Positions 22,461 through 34,450 are shown, counted from the first letter of the stretch. The stretch is DNA of 64,000 bases from Colocasia esculenta (GCA_014218235.1 CM024760.1:68202961-68266960), one strand, 5' to 3'. Notes: a model not told the origin generated them from the letters alone. A program made the numbers and translations.

Positions 22461-24482
22461 CACAACTTTACAATGGGTTAAAGTACAGTTTGATTTGGTA
22501 ATGTAAAAGTTAACCCTATGGGTTAAAGTGAGTTAACCTACGTTGCATTTTTGTGTTTTGGTAGGCTAAAGTGACTAACCCCTCTACTTTTGTATTATCT
22601 TTCCTAAAATACCCTTATCCTCTACCCCCCATTACTTTTCTTTATTACTTTTTTATTGTACTATGTGCTAACATCTATGTTTTACTATGTAGATGGTACC
22701 ATCATATTAATTTTATTATGAAATATAACGAGGTTATGAAATATAATATTCATCATTACTTTTTTTTACTATATGCTACCATCATATTTATTTTATTATA
22801 CTTTATGCTACCTTAATTTTGTTATATCTTATGCTACCATATTTTTGTTATAAATTATCATATATATCTATGTTTTGCTATGTAGATGCATATGAAGATT
22901 AAATAAAAGATATTGACTACACTATATGCTACCATCATATTAATTTTATTATGAAATATAATGAGGTTATGAATTATAATATTCATCATTAAATTTTTTA
23001 TACTATATGCTACCATCATATTTTTTTTATTATACTTTATACTACCATATTTTTGTTATATCTTGTGCTACTATATTTTTGTTATAAATTATCATATATA
23101 TTATTCATTATTATTTTCTTATTGGATAAGTATTTTGTTAATAATTTAAATTTTACGCGTTTAAATAATGGATCCCTCCCGATTTGCACAATCACCCATC
23201 ACTTAATTATAAACTATCGTATACAACTTTTTTAAATTGAACGATCTACTATCACAAATTCAAAAAATATCAACTTACATTATATAATTTCACATCATGT
23301 GATGATGCACATAATTTGAAAAAAATGTCAACCATATATATATTTTTTAAGAATACTAACTTTGCAAGTTTAAAATTAAATAAAATATTCATATTTTTTT
23401 GGAAACAAACGGACAACATTTCCTCTGTTTTACGTCATTTAAGTCATGTAAGGTTAACACATCAATGAGAATATAAAAGCTAAAAATGATTCTATATCTT
23501 TCAAGCATTCATTTCATAAAATTACCATAAAGAACTTAATTTACATAAATTTTGCATTATCATATACAACAGAAGTATTGTATTTACATCAATTTCACAT
23601 CATCAACCTACATATAATGAGTTGAATATACAACAAGAGTCACAATCCGCCCATGATATACAAAATATGAGAATATGATGTCTCTTATAAGCCTTCCATT
23701 TAATTCCTGTCTCCTGATTGAACAACAATACATCCCTGTAATTGTAAAAAAAACCATCAATACGTGTAACCAACAAGGAATAAAATGAAAATTGATGTAC
23801 AATAACATTAATTGATTACATGTGTCAACGATTGTTCCTTTACCATAACCATGGACTATGTGAGTTCCTATACAAAAAATACTGAAAGTAATAGTTTAAG
23901 TTTGTAATTTTTGGGCTCAGAATTTCAAATCCGCATTTTCAACAGGGTTGCCTATTTGACCATCCAACTGTTGAATTGGATAAAATAATTCACTTATCAT
24001 TGCCCAATGCCCACACATTGTCACAAATGAAGTCACCTACTACACTACTATGATACATTTGTAAATGCATGCACATATATGGGGTTTCATCATTCATGTC
24101 ATCCTACCAAATATAATGTAGGTATTGACAAAAGATATTATAGTACAAGGATAACTTGTCATTTGTGAATATGTGGGTTGGAATCGGAACACCTGCATAT
24201 AATCAACATTTGTATGACATAAGAAAATTCGTTAAGTCTCAAAATAACTAAGTAGACAAATACAACAATTCACTATTACATGGGATTAAGGATGTGAAAA
24301 ACAACACTAATATAATAGCATAAAAGTAGAATAATAAAGCACATGAAAATGTAACTTAACATGGATCCAACCACAGCATATGCTAATCATACAAGTAATA
24401 TGGTTACAATGCTAGCCATTCTCTAAACAAGCATGTGAGATCAATATGGATGGTGAGTGCACGCCCTTTGAACCACACAGCC
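22461..24482. other. AT-rich noncoding 3' part of the Harbinger-like element
   Basis: Very AT-rich. A duplicated segment of about 250 bp (22690-22860 resembles 22920-23090: CTATATGCTACCATCATATT, TTATGAAATATAA) is evident. No supported gene. Confidence 0.6.
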
Positions 24483-24495
24483 AGAGGGTTTAACT
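24483..24495 (+). repeat. target site duplication of the LINE, left copy
   Basis: AGAGGGTTTAACT, identical to 27623-27635. Confidence 0.9.
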
Positions 24496-26410
24496 GCTGA
24501 TTTTAACGCATTCATCAATGCTACTTTCTTTCAGATGTAGGGTACACAGGCTCCCATTTTACTTGGTCTAATAACAGAACTGGGCAGGCCTCTGTCAAGG
24601 CAAGACTGGATTGTTTTCTGATGAACAGTTCTTTTGAGGATAAGTTCCCGGGGTTCAGTGTTAGGCATCTTCCCAGAGGTCCATCTGACCATGCTCCTTT
24701 GCTGGCCTCCTTTGCTAATGTGCTTCGGTCCCCGGCTAGATTCACATTCCAGGCAATGTGGACCTTCCATTGTTGCTTTCATGAAATTGTTAAAATGGCA
24801 TGGGAGGTGGCTGGAGATTGGCACCCTAATCCTTTTACCACTCTATTTCTGAAGCTGAAGGCGGTTAAGAAGGTTTTGCGTTTATGGAACAAAAGTATGT
24901 TTGGCAATGTTGATGGTAATGTGATCAGACATGAGGAAGAGGTCAAAGCTAAGCAGGAGATTTTTTATAATAACCCAACACCGGATAATAAATCTGCTCT
25001 AGGGGAGGCGACTGCTAGCCTTAAAAGGGCTTTGCACTGCATGGAGGCCTTCTGGGCTCAAAAAAGCATGCTTGGAGTGGTTGGATAAAGGTGACAGGAA
25101 TACAACATTTTATCATGTTGTTGTTCAAGGCAACAGAAGAAGAATGCTATTGTGGATAAAGTAACCAGTAGAAGCCACTCCAAATAGAAGCCTCATTACA
25201 AATAACCTCCTAATGCTCAGTCTTGGTTAATGGCTCATCTTCTAGTTACTTTAAATCCACAAGAGGTTTAAGGCAAGGTGATCCTATTGCTTCTGCACTT
25301 TTTATAATTATGGAAGAAGCTCTTAGTAGAGGTCTTAAGTTCATGGTTTCTACTAGTATCCTCACTCCATATGCTATCCCAGAGGGTGTCCCCCCCTTCC
25401 CATCTTCTCTATGTCGATGATACTCTAATATTTCTGAATGTTAGCATACAAAATGTTAAATGTCTTATGTAGTTTCTTAATAAGTATGCTAAGTCCTCAG
25501 GTAAAACTATCAACTCCAGCAAGAGTTCCTTCATGGTTTCTTGGAAAACTTATCCTCCTTCCATTAATAGAATCAAGGAGGTTACTGGGTACATGAGGCA
25601 GTGTTGTCCGTTAATCTATCTGGGTGTCCCGCTAAGAGCAGGCAGGGTTTTGGTCGTCGATTACAAGAACCTTATAGATAAAGTTAATATCAAATTGGGA
25701 AGTTGGAAATCCAGGTTAATTTCTCAAGCTGGTCGGGTTACTTTGATTAACTCAGTTCTTTCATCCATCCCTATTTACCTGGCCGCTACTTCCTTTATTC
25801 CTAAATCTATGATTTCATACATTGAGAAGTCTTCAGCAGCTTTCTTCTAGAATGGATCGGATGGTTCTCGCCGTCGCCATTGGGTTGCATGGCATTCTAT
25901 TCAACGCCCTAAAGATGAAGGAGGTCTTGGAGTTCAGAACTTGCATCATGTTTAGATGTCCCTGGCAATGAAGCAGCAGTAAAGTAACGGTGGAATATCC
26001 GGCATGGCAGCTCCTTATGGGCTTCGTATGCTAGAAGGCGATTTCAATCTAGATGTTATGATCATCTTCTGGAATGCCTAAGCGTGTTTGCATGGCTGCG
26101 AACACTATTATTCACAGGAACATGAGATGGATCCATGGTAAGGGTGACAAGATAGACATCTTGAAGGACATTTGGATGGGTTATCAACCTTTGTCTAGTA
26201 TGCTTCAGGGCCCCTTTGAGGGCGGGGGTATTTATCTGCAGGAGGTGGTTCGAGATGTTTCCCATCCTATGAGGGCTGTGTTACCTGGTGCGATTTTTCA
26301 AGGTCTGCAGCTGACTGACGAGGAGGACAAGTGTGTTTGGGATGCTGCTTCCAGCGGCTCTTTTTCTACCAGCTCAGCTTACAACCTAATCAGGGTTGTT
26401 GGGGTTCGGT
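24496..26410 (+). pseudogene. LINE ORF2: endonuclease C-terminus and reverse transcriptase
   Basis: Endonuclease end: ARLDCFLMN then GPSDHAPLLASF (24600-24720), the conserved SDH motif. A linker of about 130 residues follows. Near 25090-25210 the RT N-terminal blocks (FRPISL type) are missing, an internal deletion. RT continues with VLVNGS, STRGLRQGDPIASALFIIM and, after a frameshift in a C-run at about 25390, YVDD at 25410-25421. Then come SSGKTINSSKSSFMVS and YLGVPL (25620) and WKSRLISQAGRVTLINSVL. The thumb and connection region runs to 26410 with another stop near 25850. Inactive. Confidence 0.85.
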
Positions 26411-27450
26411 GACCTTCTATTCTCAAGAGCTGGCAGCACTCCTTTAATCCTACATCATCCTTGTTTTGTTGGGAGATCTTGAATAGAGCAGTTCCTATTG
26501 ATAGTAGAATTTTGGACAGTGGTATTCCCATGGTCTCTAGATGTCATTGTTGTATATCTCCTCAGGTTGAGGACCTAAATCATATGTTTATTAACAGTGA
26601 TATTGTTGTTAAGCTTTGGTGCTGGTTTCACCCACTTATAAGCAACATAATCCATCTTCACAGTCACATCACTGCCAGGATATGGGGCTTTGTTCAGCAT
26701 TCCAACATTCACTCTCCTTTTGGATTCATATCCCTATACTACCTGATGCTTATGTTGTGGGAACTATGAAAGGGTAGATGTGCAGCGAGGTATGATGCCA
26801 AGAAGATTCGGGCAGGTGAAATCATTAGAAGCATCAAGTTAAACATTTCTTTTGCTATGAACAATACCTCCTTTAAAATTGCCCCTACGCTACTTGAGCA
26901 GCAGATTCTTCTGCATTATGGTTTTGCCCCCCAAGTTTCTTCTAAGCAGCTGAAACTTATCCGTTAGATCCCTCCTATTGAAAACTTTTGCTTAAATGTT
27001 GATGGAGCTTCCAAAGGTAATCCAGGGAATTGTGGCGGAGGTGGTTGTATCCGGGACAGACATGGAAATGTTCAGGTTGCTTTTGCTCACTTCTATGGTG
27101 TTGGTAACAGTCTAATAGCCGAAACCTATGCCTTATGGGATGGCCTCCGTCTGGCGAGCTCTTTAGGCTTCCACCTTTCTACTATTTATTCAGACTCTTT
27201 ATCACTTGTTAACTCATTTCGGAAGGACATGTGTACATCTTGGCAAACTTAAAGGTGGTGACGAGTTGTGAGGGTTATGCTGCATAATGATTTAAGTCTG
27301 TTCTCTCATGTCTTTTGGAAAACTAATAAGGTGGCGGATAGGCTTGCCACTCATGCTATCCTTTCATGCACAATGAAGTTTTCTGGGATGCTCACAGTCT
27401 CCCACATTCTTGTACGGGGTTGGTTGTATTGGATAGATCTGGTCTTATGA
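26411..27450 (+). pseudogene. LINE zf-RVT and RNase H domains
   Basis: A zf-RVT-like segment reads FCWEILNRAVPIDSRIL, RCHCCISPQVEDLNHMF (26461-26620). The RNase H domain at 26990-27330 reads FCLNVDGASKGNPGNCGGGG, AETYALWDGLRLASSLG and YSDSLSLVNSF, giving Asp, Glu and Asp catalytic residues in place. It ends HVFWKTNKVADRLATHA. Two stops near 26770 and 27250. Such RNase H domains are typical of plant L1 elements. Confidence 0.8.
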
Positions 27451-27622
27451 ATGTTAGATTGGTCTGATAGGGGTATGCCCCTTTGCAGTTGTATTTCTCC
27501 CTATATTAACATATTTTTTTGCTCAGTACTTTCACTGGTGGAGTGGGTCCACTCTCCCCTTCTGGGGGAGGGTGCACTCTCCTAGTTTGAGGCCCTGAGG
27601 ACCATCTTTAATTAAAAAAAAA

Positions 27623-27635
27623 AGAGGGTTTAACT
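27623..27635 (+). repeat. target site duplication of the LINE, right copy
   Basis: AGAGGGTTTAACT directly after the A-run; identical to 24483-24495. Confidence 0.9.
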
Positions 27636-27722
27636 ACAACACAATTATGCAGTGAGAAATATACAAAGAACAACATTGACTATCGAGTTAAGATAGAGGT
27701 GGAAGATTGCAACCTTAAAATA

Positions 27723-28010
27723 CTACTGCCAAACTAGCTCAGATGCAATTATTTGTGTAGTATTGTCATCCCATTGGAATCCTGCAACATTCATTATGTT
27801 CTCACTAATGAGATAATAAGTTTTGTAGAAAGTAAAAGGATGATAGAAGTAACATAGTGGCCAATTCAACCCAAGTTCTTCATTGAACAAGTATTGAACC
27901 ATTTCCCATCCATCACTATTGAGAGTTCCCCCCACTACTTTGTGTAGGTTATATTCTTCTCTAATGAGGTATATTAGGAGAAAATCTTTCTCGTCATCCC
28001 ACAATACACC
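27723..28010 (-). CDS. third Myb/SANT-like ORF fragment
   Basis: The minus-strand frame contains WDDEKDFLLIYLIREEYNLH, GWEMVQYLFNEELGLNW, FYKTYYLISENIMNVAGFQW and DDNTTQIIASELVWQ. This has the W-D/E-LL and GF-W-D spacing of the Myb/SANT-like (PF12776-type) domain and is closest in layout to the ORF at 31840-32085. It lies just 3' of the transposase, an unusual place, and has no visible remaining exons; a GTATTT donor-like site follows VWQ. It could be a duplicated exon or the head of a gene broken by the LINE. Confidence 0.55.
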   Translation of the reverse strand, partial: GVLWDDEKDFLLIYLIREEYNLHKVVGGTLNSDGWEMVQYLFNEELGLNWPLCYFYHPFTFYKTYYLISENIMNVAGFQWDDNTTQIIASELVWQ

Positions 28011-28199
28011 TGAGTTGAATTATGCATAAGGATATCAGTTTTCAATGTAGATAAGAAGTAAAGGAACATTACGAACGTGTCAAACAAAGCATGCTGACAA
28101 TAAGTAGACAGAATGACAAACAAAGCATGCTAAGAACATAGCAACATAGACATTAGCTTCACATCCTGGTCGTGTAAGACCTAATTGTTCGCCCATATT

Positions 28200-29523
28200 T
28201 GTGTAGCAATTTGTGTGAGAAGAATCTCCCCAGCTTGCATCTCAGGAGAAGTAACCACAAGGTTAAGGTCGTACGGAGGATCATCCTCCTCCTCAACATT
28301 ATCCATTTGGTGTAGGTTTAAGTAGTAGTCCTCCCCATGTTCGCGTCAGATGAAGTTGTGGAGAACGCAACATGTAAGAACAATCAGCACTTGTACGTGA
28401 AAAGGATAACAATTGCCCTCCCTAAAGTCTGAAATCTATTCTTAAGCACCCCAAAACAACGATCCACACAATTGCGAAGTTGGGCATGGCTATAGTTGAA
28501 CTTGTCACGCATATTCTTGTATGGGGCATTACCACGATTTTGGTATTCTGAGATATGGTATCGTTCCCCATGATAAGGTGCCAAGAATTGTCCAACATTT
28601 CCATATCTTGAATCCACTAAGTAGTACTTTCCTATTATTAAATAAGGAATGGGTTAGTCAAGAGCCTTATGAGCTAGTATGTATGTAGTACATGTGGACG
28701 ATATCGTATTGTCATACCTTGTGGTACTGTAAAACCACCTACGTCGATGGCTTGTCTAAGGACCGTCATATCTGCAGCCGCTCCTTCGAACCTGACACCG
28801 ACATAATGAAAGATGAGATCAAAACCACATACGCCCGTCACATTTTGGCTTATCACATTTTTTCTATTTTTGTAACATACTTACTTGTCTTTCAGTACTT
28901 GTGCTGGAATGTTTGTTCCATCGATTGCACCTATGGCATCCTAGATAATATGAAAAATATTAAAAATGAACACATGTGCTTACAATGAAAAATATCATTT
29001 GATAAGACGTAAGAATTATCTTGAAGTATGGGTAGAACCGGTCATCATGGCGAATGAGAGGGTGTACTGGATCAGTCCCACTTGGAAGCACGATGTATGT
29101 GAATCTAAGTACTGCAATCGCCTTAATGACACAATTGACATAATAACTGATAGCCTTTAACGAGTGTTGGAAGTTTTCACACATGGCACCTGTTGCAACA
29201 CCATGTCTCATAGCATACAAAAACATTGCTAGTTGCTTAGATGTTGTCACATAACGAGAATCTCGGATGAGTTCCTTCTCCACAAGGATGTTCCTTAATT
29301 TTAGAAACATGGACGAGTGCATCCGAAACGTGTTGTAGCAACGACGTTCTTGACCGTGCAGTACTTCGTGGACCCATACATGTCCTATATGACGACGGGT
29401 ATGCATGGGTGTGGGGATTGGAGTAGTGTCTTCCTCATCCTCATCCTCATCCATTGTAGAGGACATTATCATTTCACCGATGGCCAAGAACATAGCATTC
29501 TCCTCCAATATTGCCTCCCTCAT
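28200..29523 (-). pseudogene. PIF/Harbinger transposase (DDE_Tnp_4 type), three exons
   Basis: Exon 1 from 29523 (MREAILEENAMF) to about 28999 holds an acidic patch, then FRMHSSMFLKLRNIL and KQLAMFLYAMRHGVATGAM, the N-terminal helix-turn-helix-like region, and DDRFYPYFK. Exon 2 (28940-28718) reads DAIGAIDGTNIPAQVLKDK (first catalytic Asp), GFDLIFHYVGVRFEGAAADM and GGFTVPQ. Exon 3 starts at 28631 with GKYYLVDSRYGNVGQFLAPY (second Asp). The intron 28717-28632 has GT/AG ends and a consistent phase. The usual catalytic Glu of the IERxFGVLK motif is Asp here (VDRCFGVLKNRF). After FQTL a one-base shift near 28424 throws the frame to an early stop at 28384, although the family motif LTCCVLHNFI is readable in another frame at about 28340. 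Cut-and-paste function is probably lost. Confidence 0.85.
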
Positions 29524-29753
29524 AAGTGCGTCTAAGTCTGAATACGTTTGTTTGAGTTAGTTTTCTATAACGTGATTCAAAGTATATGACTTGAATAAAT
29601 GTTTGATCATCGAATTTACTAATACTTAACATAACAACGTAGAATAGGTTACAATGTCCTCTAAACAACGTAGAAGTGATTACAATGTACTCATAACAAC
29701 GTAGAAGAGTTAACAAGATAGATAAGACTACATCCCCATTTAATAACCCATAA

Positions 29754-30098
29754 CTATAAAATGAGGCCCATAAATATCAGCAAAAGGAGTAATAAAATCA
29801 TCAGCAAGATAACAAGGACTACATCCCGATACACAACACGTTCCTCAGCCTCCCTGGGTTGTCTTTCATGCACAACAGATGGTGCTTGGATGGGCACTGT
29901 ATCATTTGCACTTGAACTTTGTGTCATGATGATCCCCCTAAACGCCATGTTCCCTTCTTCAACGGTTGCAAATCCCTTATATCTCGCCCCAGGATAACGA
30001 TTCACCTGTTCATAACATTCAGACCAAGTGTAGTATACGCCTGGTCGATGACCCACCCACACTATATAGCATTTATATCGAGCCATGTCTAGTTTCAT
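29754..30098 (-). CDS. RNase H1 N-terminal / viroplasmin hybrid-binding domain protein with C-terminal hydrophobic tail
   Basis: A small ORF with two plausible starts (30098 MKLDMARYK or 30086 MARYK). Residues about 3-48 from the second start match the hybrid-binding (Cauli_VI/viroplasmin, PF01693-type) domain found at the N-terminus of RNase H1: YIVWVGHRPGVYYTWSEC, QVNRYPGARYKGFATVEEG, NMAF. In RNase H1 this fold binds RNA:DNA hybrids or dsRNA. No RNase H catalytic domain follows; instead there is a polar linker of about 40 residues and a Leu/Ile/Val-rich stretch of about 20 residues ending LLLLLLIFMGLIL, like a tail anchor. A TTTTGTAG acceptor-like site lies just upstream (about 30110), suggesting a 5' intron. 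It lies between the Myb-like and transposase genes on the same strand and is uninterrupted, unlike most frames here. It could be cargo or an element gene. Confidence 0.7.
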   Translation of the reverse strand: MKLDMARYKCYIVWVGHRPGVYYTWSECYEQVNRYPGARYKGFATVEEGNMAFRGIIMTQSSSANDTVPIQAPSVVHERQPREAEERVVYRDVVLVILLMILLLLLLIFMGLIL

Positions 30099-30383
30099 AG
30101 GCAGCCTACAAAACAATAATAGCATTGTTCAAAGCTAAAAGAAATAATCCACATACACCGACAAGATAAACATGATACCCATAATATATATCAATAGCAA
30201 CAACTGCTATAAACATGAGTAGTACATAGAGGGATTACACTAAAACATAAAGATGAAACCCAAAACATAGATGCAGAACTGCTCTAAACATGAGCACTAC
30301 AAGGAGAACGACATCGACTACAACCTACACAATAACTACGACATCGACTAAGAAGATGGACACACACATCATACAAATAAATC

Positions 30384-31495
30384 CTATGTGTTGGTAATGA
30401 TCCAAACCATAGAATCCTCCTCATCTAGGGACATGAAGACCACTCTTTTAGATGGTAGCTCAAATAGAGTCAAAGCCCTCATCAACAACTCCTGTAAATA
30501 TCTGACAATTGTCTTCAATCGCGACGCACACTCTCTTATAGTGTATTGCTCTTTGTCCTTAGACGTTGTAGATGAAGAAGACCCAGGGAATAATGATTTT
30601 GCCAACTTCTTCCGTTGATCGTTTAACTAGCAATATTGAGCTAGGGTTAACAGTTCTAATGAGTTCTTGCTTCGCCTTTTCCTAGTCCGAGATGACTGGG
30701 CTTGTGTGGCTCGTCTCTTGTCGGGGGATGTTGCCTTATCCTCAATTGGAGTATTTTGTGTCTGAGTGTTTTCATAATTTGGATTGCTTGGAGGAGGTTG
30801 AGACAAAGGAGGAAAATAAAAAAGATTGAAATTGTCATCATCAATGGATTGTACTTGTCGCGAGTCCAATCCCATCGCACTGAACCCTTGTCTTGTAGAA
30901 TTGTCATCATCACCAAAAGACAGCCGTGAATCAACATCTACATCTTGGGTGGAGCCAAGGAAATAAGAACCCCTGACTGTGGTCTTCCCGCATAAGATAT
31001 CCATTTGTTGCTTATAAGGGAATGGTTTGTCGATAAGTTTCGCAAGATCTGAATTTGTCTGTTGCAATGGATAAAGCATAATGGTGGGTAACTTAAGATA
31101 TTGCGAATAAACCATAAAATGTTAAATTATAAATGAAACCTTACCGCTATGGCTGCTTGGATACTCTCCTCATCCGGGGCAATTGGAACATTTCTTTGTT
31201 CATCCCACCCCCAACCACTTCTCGTGCGCAAGGACTCATATAGATGATATAACTTCTTCAAATTTTTCCAACGGTATTGCAAGTGACTCCTCTCTTTTTT
31301 AACCCCCGTCTCTCGATTATAGCGCACCAAAATATCATTGAACACATGATTTTTAAAAGTTCCTTGGTGTGCATGGTTTCTAAGGTACTCATCAGTCAAT
31401 ATGTCTAATAGAATCTTGTCTTGTCTGAATGACCAATTAGGGATACGCGGCTTGGAGGAGGAACCGGTCCCAATCTCATCTAAACATATGCACAA
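30384..31495 (-). CDS. Myb/SANT-like protein 2 of the Harbinger element, spliced
   Basis: PIF/Harbinger ORF1-type proteins bind DNA and help the transposase enter the nucleus and act. Exon 31495-~31150 encodes WSFRQDKILLDILTDEYLRN, NDILVRYNRETG, LQYRWKNLKKLYHLYESL, GWGWDEQRNVPIAPDEESI, a full Myb/SANT-like domain. A GTAAGG donor follows. The next exon (from about 31095) reads LPTIMLYPLQQTNSDLAKLI, DKPFPYKQQMDILCGKT, then a Ser/Asp/Gln/Pro-rich segment with a basic KRRATQAQSSRTRKRRSK block, a probable nuclear localisation signal. A stop at 30627 and a new frame at 30605-30384 (Cys/Leu helix region ending MVWIITNT, like the family C-terminal helix) imply another intron or a frameshift. The start is uncertain. 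Confidence 0.7.
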
Positions 31496-31642
31496 TGGAC
31501 TATCAGTAGATTAACAGACAACAAAAATTATGCTTATATGAAGTTCTAAAATGGGAGTTTTCTAAAACACATTAACACATACATAGTGTTCCAAGCACTA
31601 CTATGTTAACGTACAACAACAAATAAGTGATTCAAAATAGTT

Positions 31643-32085
31643 CATGAAGGACCCTCCCACTCACTAAATAATTGAATTATGTCATTGAGGAAAGGTAAGC
31701 TTCTCTCCTTTAACGACAACACCAACGGATTGAACTGCAAAGGGAATATGAAGAAGATAAGGTACAATGATAAAAATTAGGGCATTTTAATCTACATTAG
31801 GAGGCAGTCACCAACCTCAACATAGGCATTCCATGAATGTCATTTTCCGAGCACTTGATTGGTGCCTTTATCCCACTTGAAACCTCCATTTTCTAACAGG
31901 TCTTTAGTGATCAAGTAAATACTTTTGTAAAAAATCAGTCTACTTTGTAATTGACAAATAGTTGCATTGACCTCATATTGGTCAATGAATGTCTCAACTA
32001 TGAACTGCCAGGCATGGTTCGAGATAAAACAGCCACTCACTAACTCCTCCCTAAGTAGATGTATAAACCTTTGATCCATGTCCAT
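31643..32085 (-). CDS. Myb/SANT-like protein 1 of the Harbinger element, spliced
   Basis: The exon from 32085 reads MDMDQRFIHLLREELVSGCF, FIVETFIDQYEVNATICQL, LITKDLLENGGFKWDKGT, the Myb/SANT-like fold. It has an in-frame stop after NQVLGK near 31840, followed by HSWNAYVE, which matches the family WxAYI-type continuation, so a single nonsense change is likely. A splice acceptor TTTGCAG near 31731 leads to FNPLVLSLKERSLPFLNDII, the expected tail of the domain, and a stop near 31650. Its similarity in layout to 27723-28010 suggests duplication within the element. Confidence 0.55.
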
Positions 32086-32089
32086 GGTC

Positions 32090-34450
32090 TATATATAACC
32101 TAATTAGTTGTTTAAAAACACACATGCTCATCAACATAGTATCTTATGACAATTATTACTAAACTAAATATCACAATGCTCCACAAAGTCATGATCACTT
32201 CATTTTATTTTAAACAAACAAAGGTAAACATAAAAAAAAACAAATTATTTCATACACAATTCAGTGGACATATGTATTGGAATAGAAAGAAATGCATAGA
32301 CACAAAAGCAATCAAACAACGTTACATCTTTTCCCCTGCCCAGAAGAAAAAGCTCCAGTCTACATTACCATTCTCTACAATTAAATGATGTGGCAATTTG
32401 CACCCACATGAGACTACTAATCAATTTAGTATATCAAAAGACTAAGTACTTCTTCTGTATATGCAACAAATACATGTGTATCAATTTCCCCTGTATGCAG
32501 AACCAAGTTCAATTATACAGCGATCAGCTAAACTCTCAAACCTGACCATATTTGTTTAAAATTCTTACTTGACAGAGATACATGACCCATCGCATGCATA
32601 CAACATAGCAGGCCTCAGTATCATAGAGTAAGTAGGGAGAGCATTTTTTAATAGTTCCTAAGAAGGAGATGGTAATTACTCATTTATATAAACCTCTAAT
32701 TAAAAACACACATTCTCATCGACATAGTATCTTATGACAATTATTACTAAACTAAATATCACAATGCTCCACAAAGTCAATATCACTAAACAAAGGTAAA
32801 CATAAAAAAATAAATTTACAAATAAGTTGACGTGTCTTTTCTAAAAAAAAATTAATAGGGTTGTTTAAGGCCACATACCTGGCTGAGACATCCTTCAAAA
32901 TTTCACTGCTAAAAGCACGTCAAAACGTTAAAACATGGGTCCATAATTTAAATTAGATATATATTATACTGTGACAAATAAAGATATAATGAAATCGGAG
33001 TGAAACACATTGAAGGCAGTCAAATAAACACATTCATGGTAGGGGGATTAATCACAAGAGAACTACATAAAACCAAAAATGATACTAGGAACTAGTACAT
33101 AAATAGGATAATAAACTACTGTGATTTCATGTTGTGATTATTAACAGCAAAGCAATAGGAAAAAGAACTACACAGGAGGATCAGGGACTGCGTAGACAAA
33201 CTTGAGCCCATCAGTTCCAGAAAAAGATCACTTCACTGAAAAAGTGGTACAAAAAAAACTTAGGAAATAATCAAAGTGAAATAATGAAATTTGACAAGAA
33301 AAACTTAGGAACACTCATAAAAGTATCATGGCATATGTACATGAATAGCACATGAAAAAGTTTGGCAAAAAGATCACTAGTGCAGTAAGCATTCATTAAA
33401 GTTTAGCAAACCAAGAGAGAAAATCAAGTTTCCAAGTATATAAAAAATTAGGCAATCAGTAGCATGGTTGGAGGTTGTGAAATGGCCAAAGAAAACCAAA
33501 ACCTGAACAGATCTACATGAATAGCACATGGATCTACATGTCTGTAACAAATTATGAAATCGGTGTGAAACACATTGAAGGCAGTCAAATAAACACATTC
33601 ATGGCAGGAGGATTAATTACAGGAGAACTACATAAAACCAGAAATGACACTAGGAATCAGTACATAAATAGGATAATAAACTTCTATGATTTCATGTTGT
33701 GATTATTAACAGCAAAGCATAGGATAAAAAGAACTACAAAGGAGGATTAGGGACTGCGTAGACAAACTTGAGCCCATCAGTTCCAGAAAAAGATCACTTC
33801 ACTGAAAAAGTGGTACAAGAAAAACTTAGGAAATAATCAAAGTGAAATAATGAAATCTGACAAGAAAACCATATAAGTATCATGACAGATGTGCATGAAT
33901 AGCACATGAAAAACTTTGGCAAAAAGATCACCAGTGCAGTAAGCATTCATTAAAGTTTGGCAAACCAAAGAGAGAAAATCAAGTTTCCAATTATATAAAA
34001 AATTAGGCAATCAGTAGCATGGTTGGGGGTTGTGAAATGGCCAAAGAAAACCAAAACCTGAACAGATCTACATGATCACATCTACATGAATAGCACATGG
34101 ATCTACATGTCTATATCAAAGTATGAAATTGGTGTGAAACACATTGAAGGCAGTCAAATAAACACATTCATGGCAGAAGGATTAATCACAGGAGAACTAC
34201 ATAAAATCAAAAATGAAACTAGGAACTAGTACATAAATAGGATAGATAGAACTACACATTTTATGTTGTGATTAATAATAGGAAAGCAGGAGGGTAAATA
34301 GAACTACGCATTCATGGCAGGAGGATTATTATGTTGTGATTATTAACAGCAAAGTAGGAGGATAAATAGAACTACACATTCATGGCAGGAGGATTATTAT
34401 GTTGTGATTATTAATAGCAAAGTAGAATGATAAATAGAACTACACATTCA
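32090..34450. repeat. long direct repeats, period ~565-587 bp
   Basis: A segment beginning TGAAATCGG(A/T)GTGAAACACA recurs at 32990, 33555 and 34124. It includes CATTGAAGGCAGTCAAATAA, GACTGCGTAGACAAACTTGA and TTCCAGAAAAAGATCACTTC. A second pair, CATAGTATCTTATGACAATT, recurs near 32138 and 32725. No coding sequence. Smaller units with TTCATGGCAGGAGGATTA are repeated at 34310-34450. Confidence 0.9.

Larger units (their letters stand above)
24496..27622 (+). mobile_element. L1-type LINE, 5'-truncated, with poly(A) and 13-bp TSD
   Basis: Plus-strand non-LTR retrotransposon inserted into the Harbinger-like element. It starts within the endonuclease domain, ends in an A-run (27614-27622), and is flanked by perfect 13-bp duplications, the standard outcome of target-primed reverse transcription. 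Domains in order are endonuclease C-terminus, RT (partly deleted), zf-RVT and RNase H. Confidence 0.9.

Noticed and set aside
29474..29716. 80-codon minus frame between the hybrid-binding-domain ORF and the transposase
   Set aside because: No recognisable domain; overlaps the transposase start and reads like AT-rich noncoding sequence.
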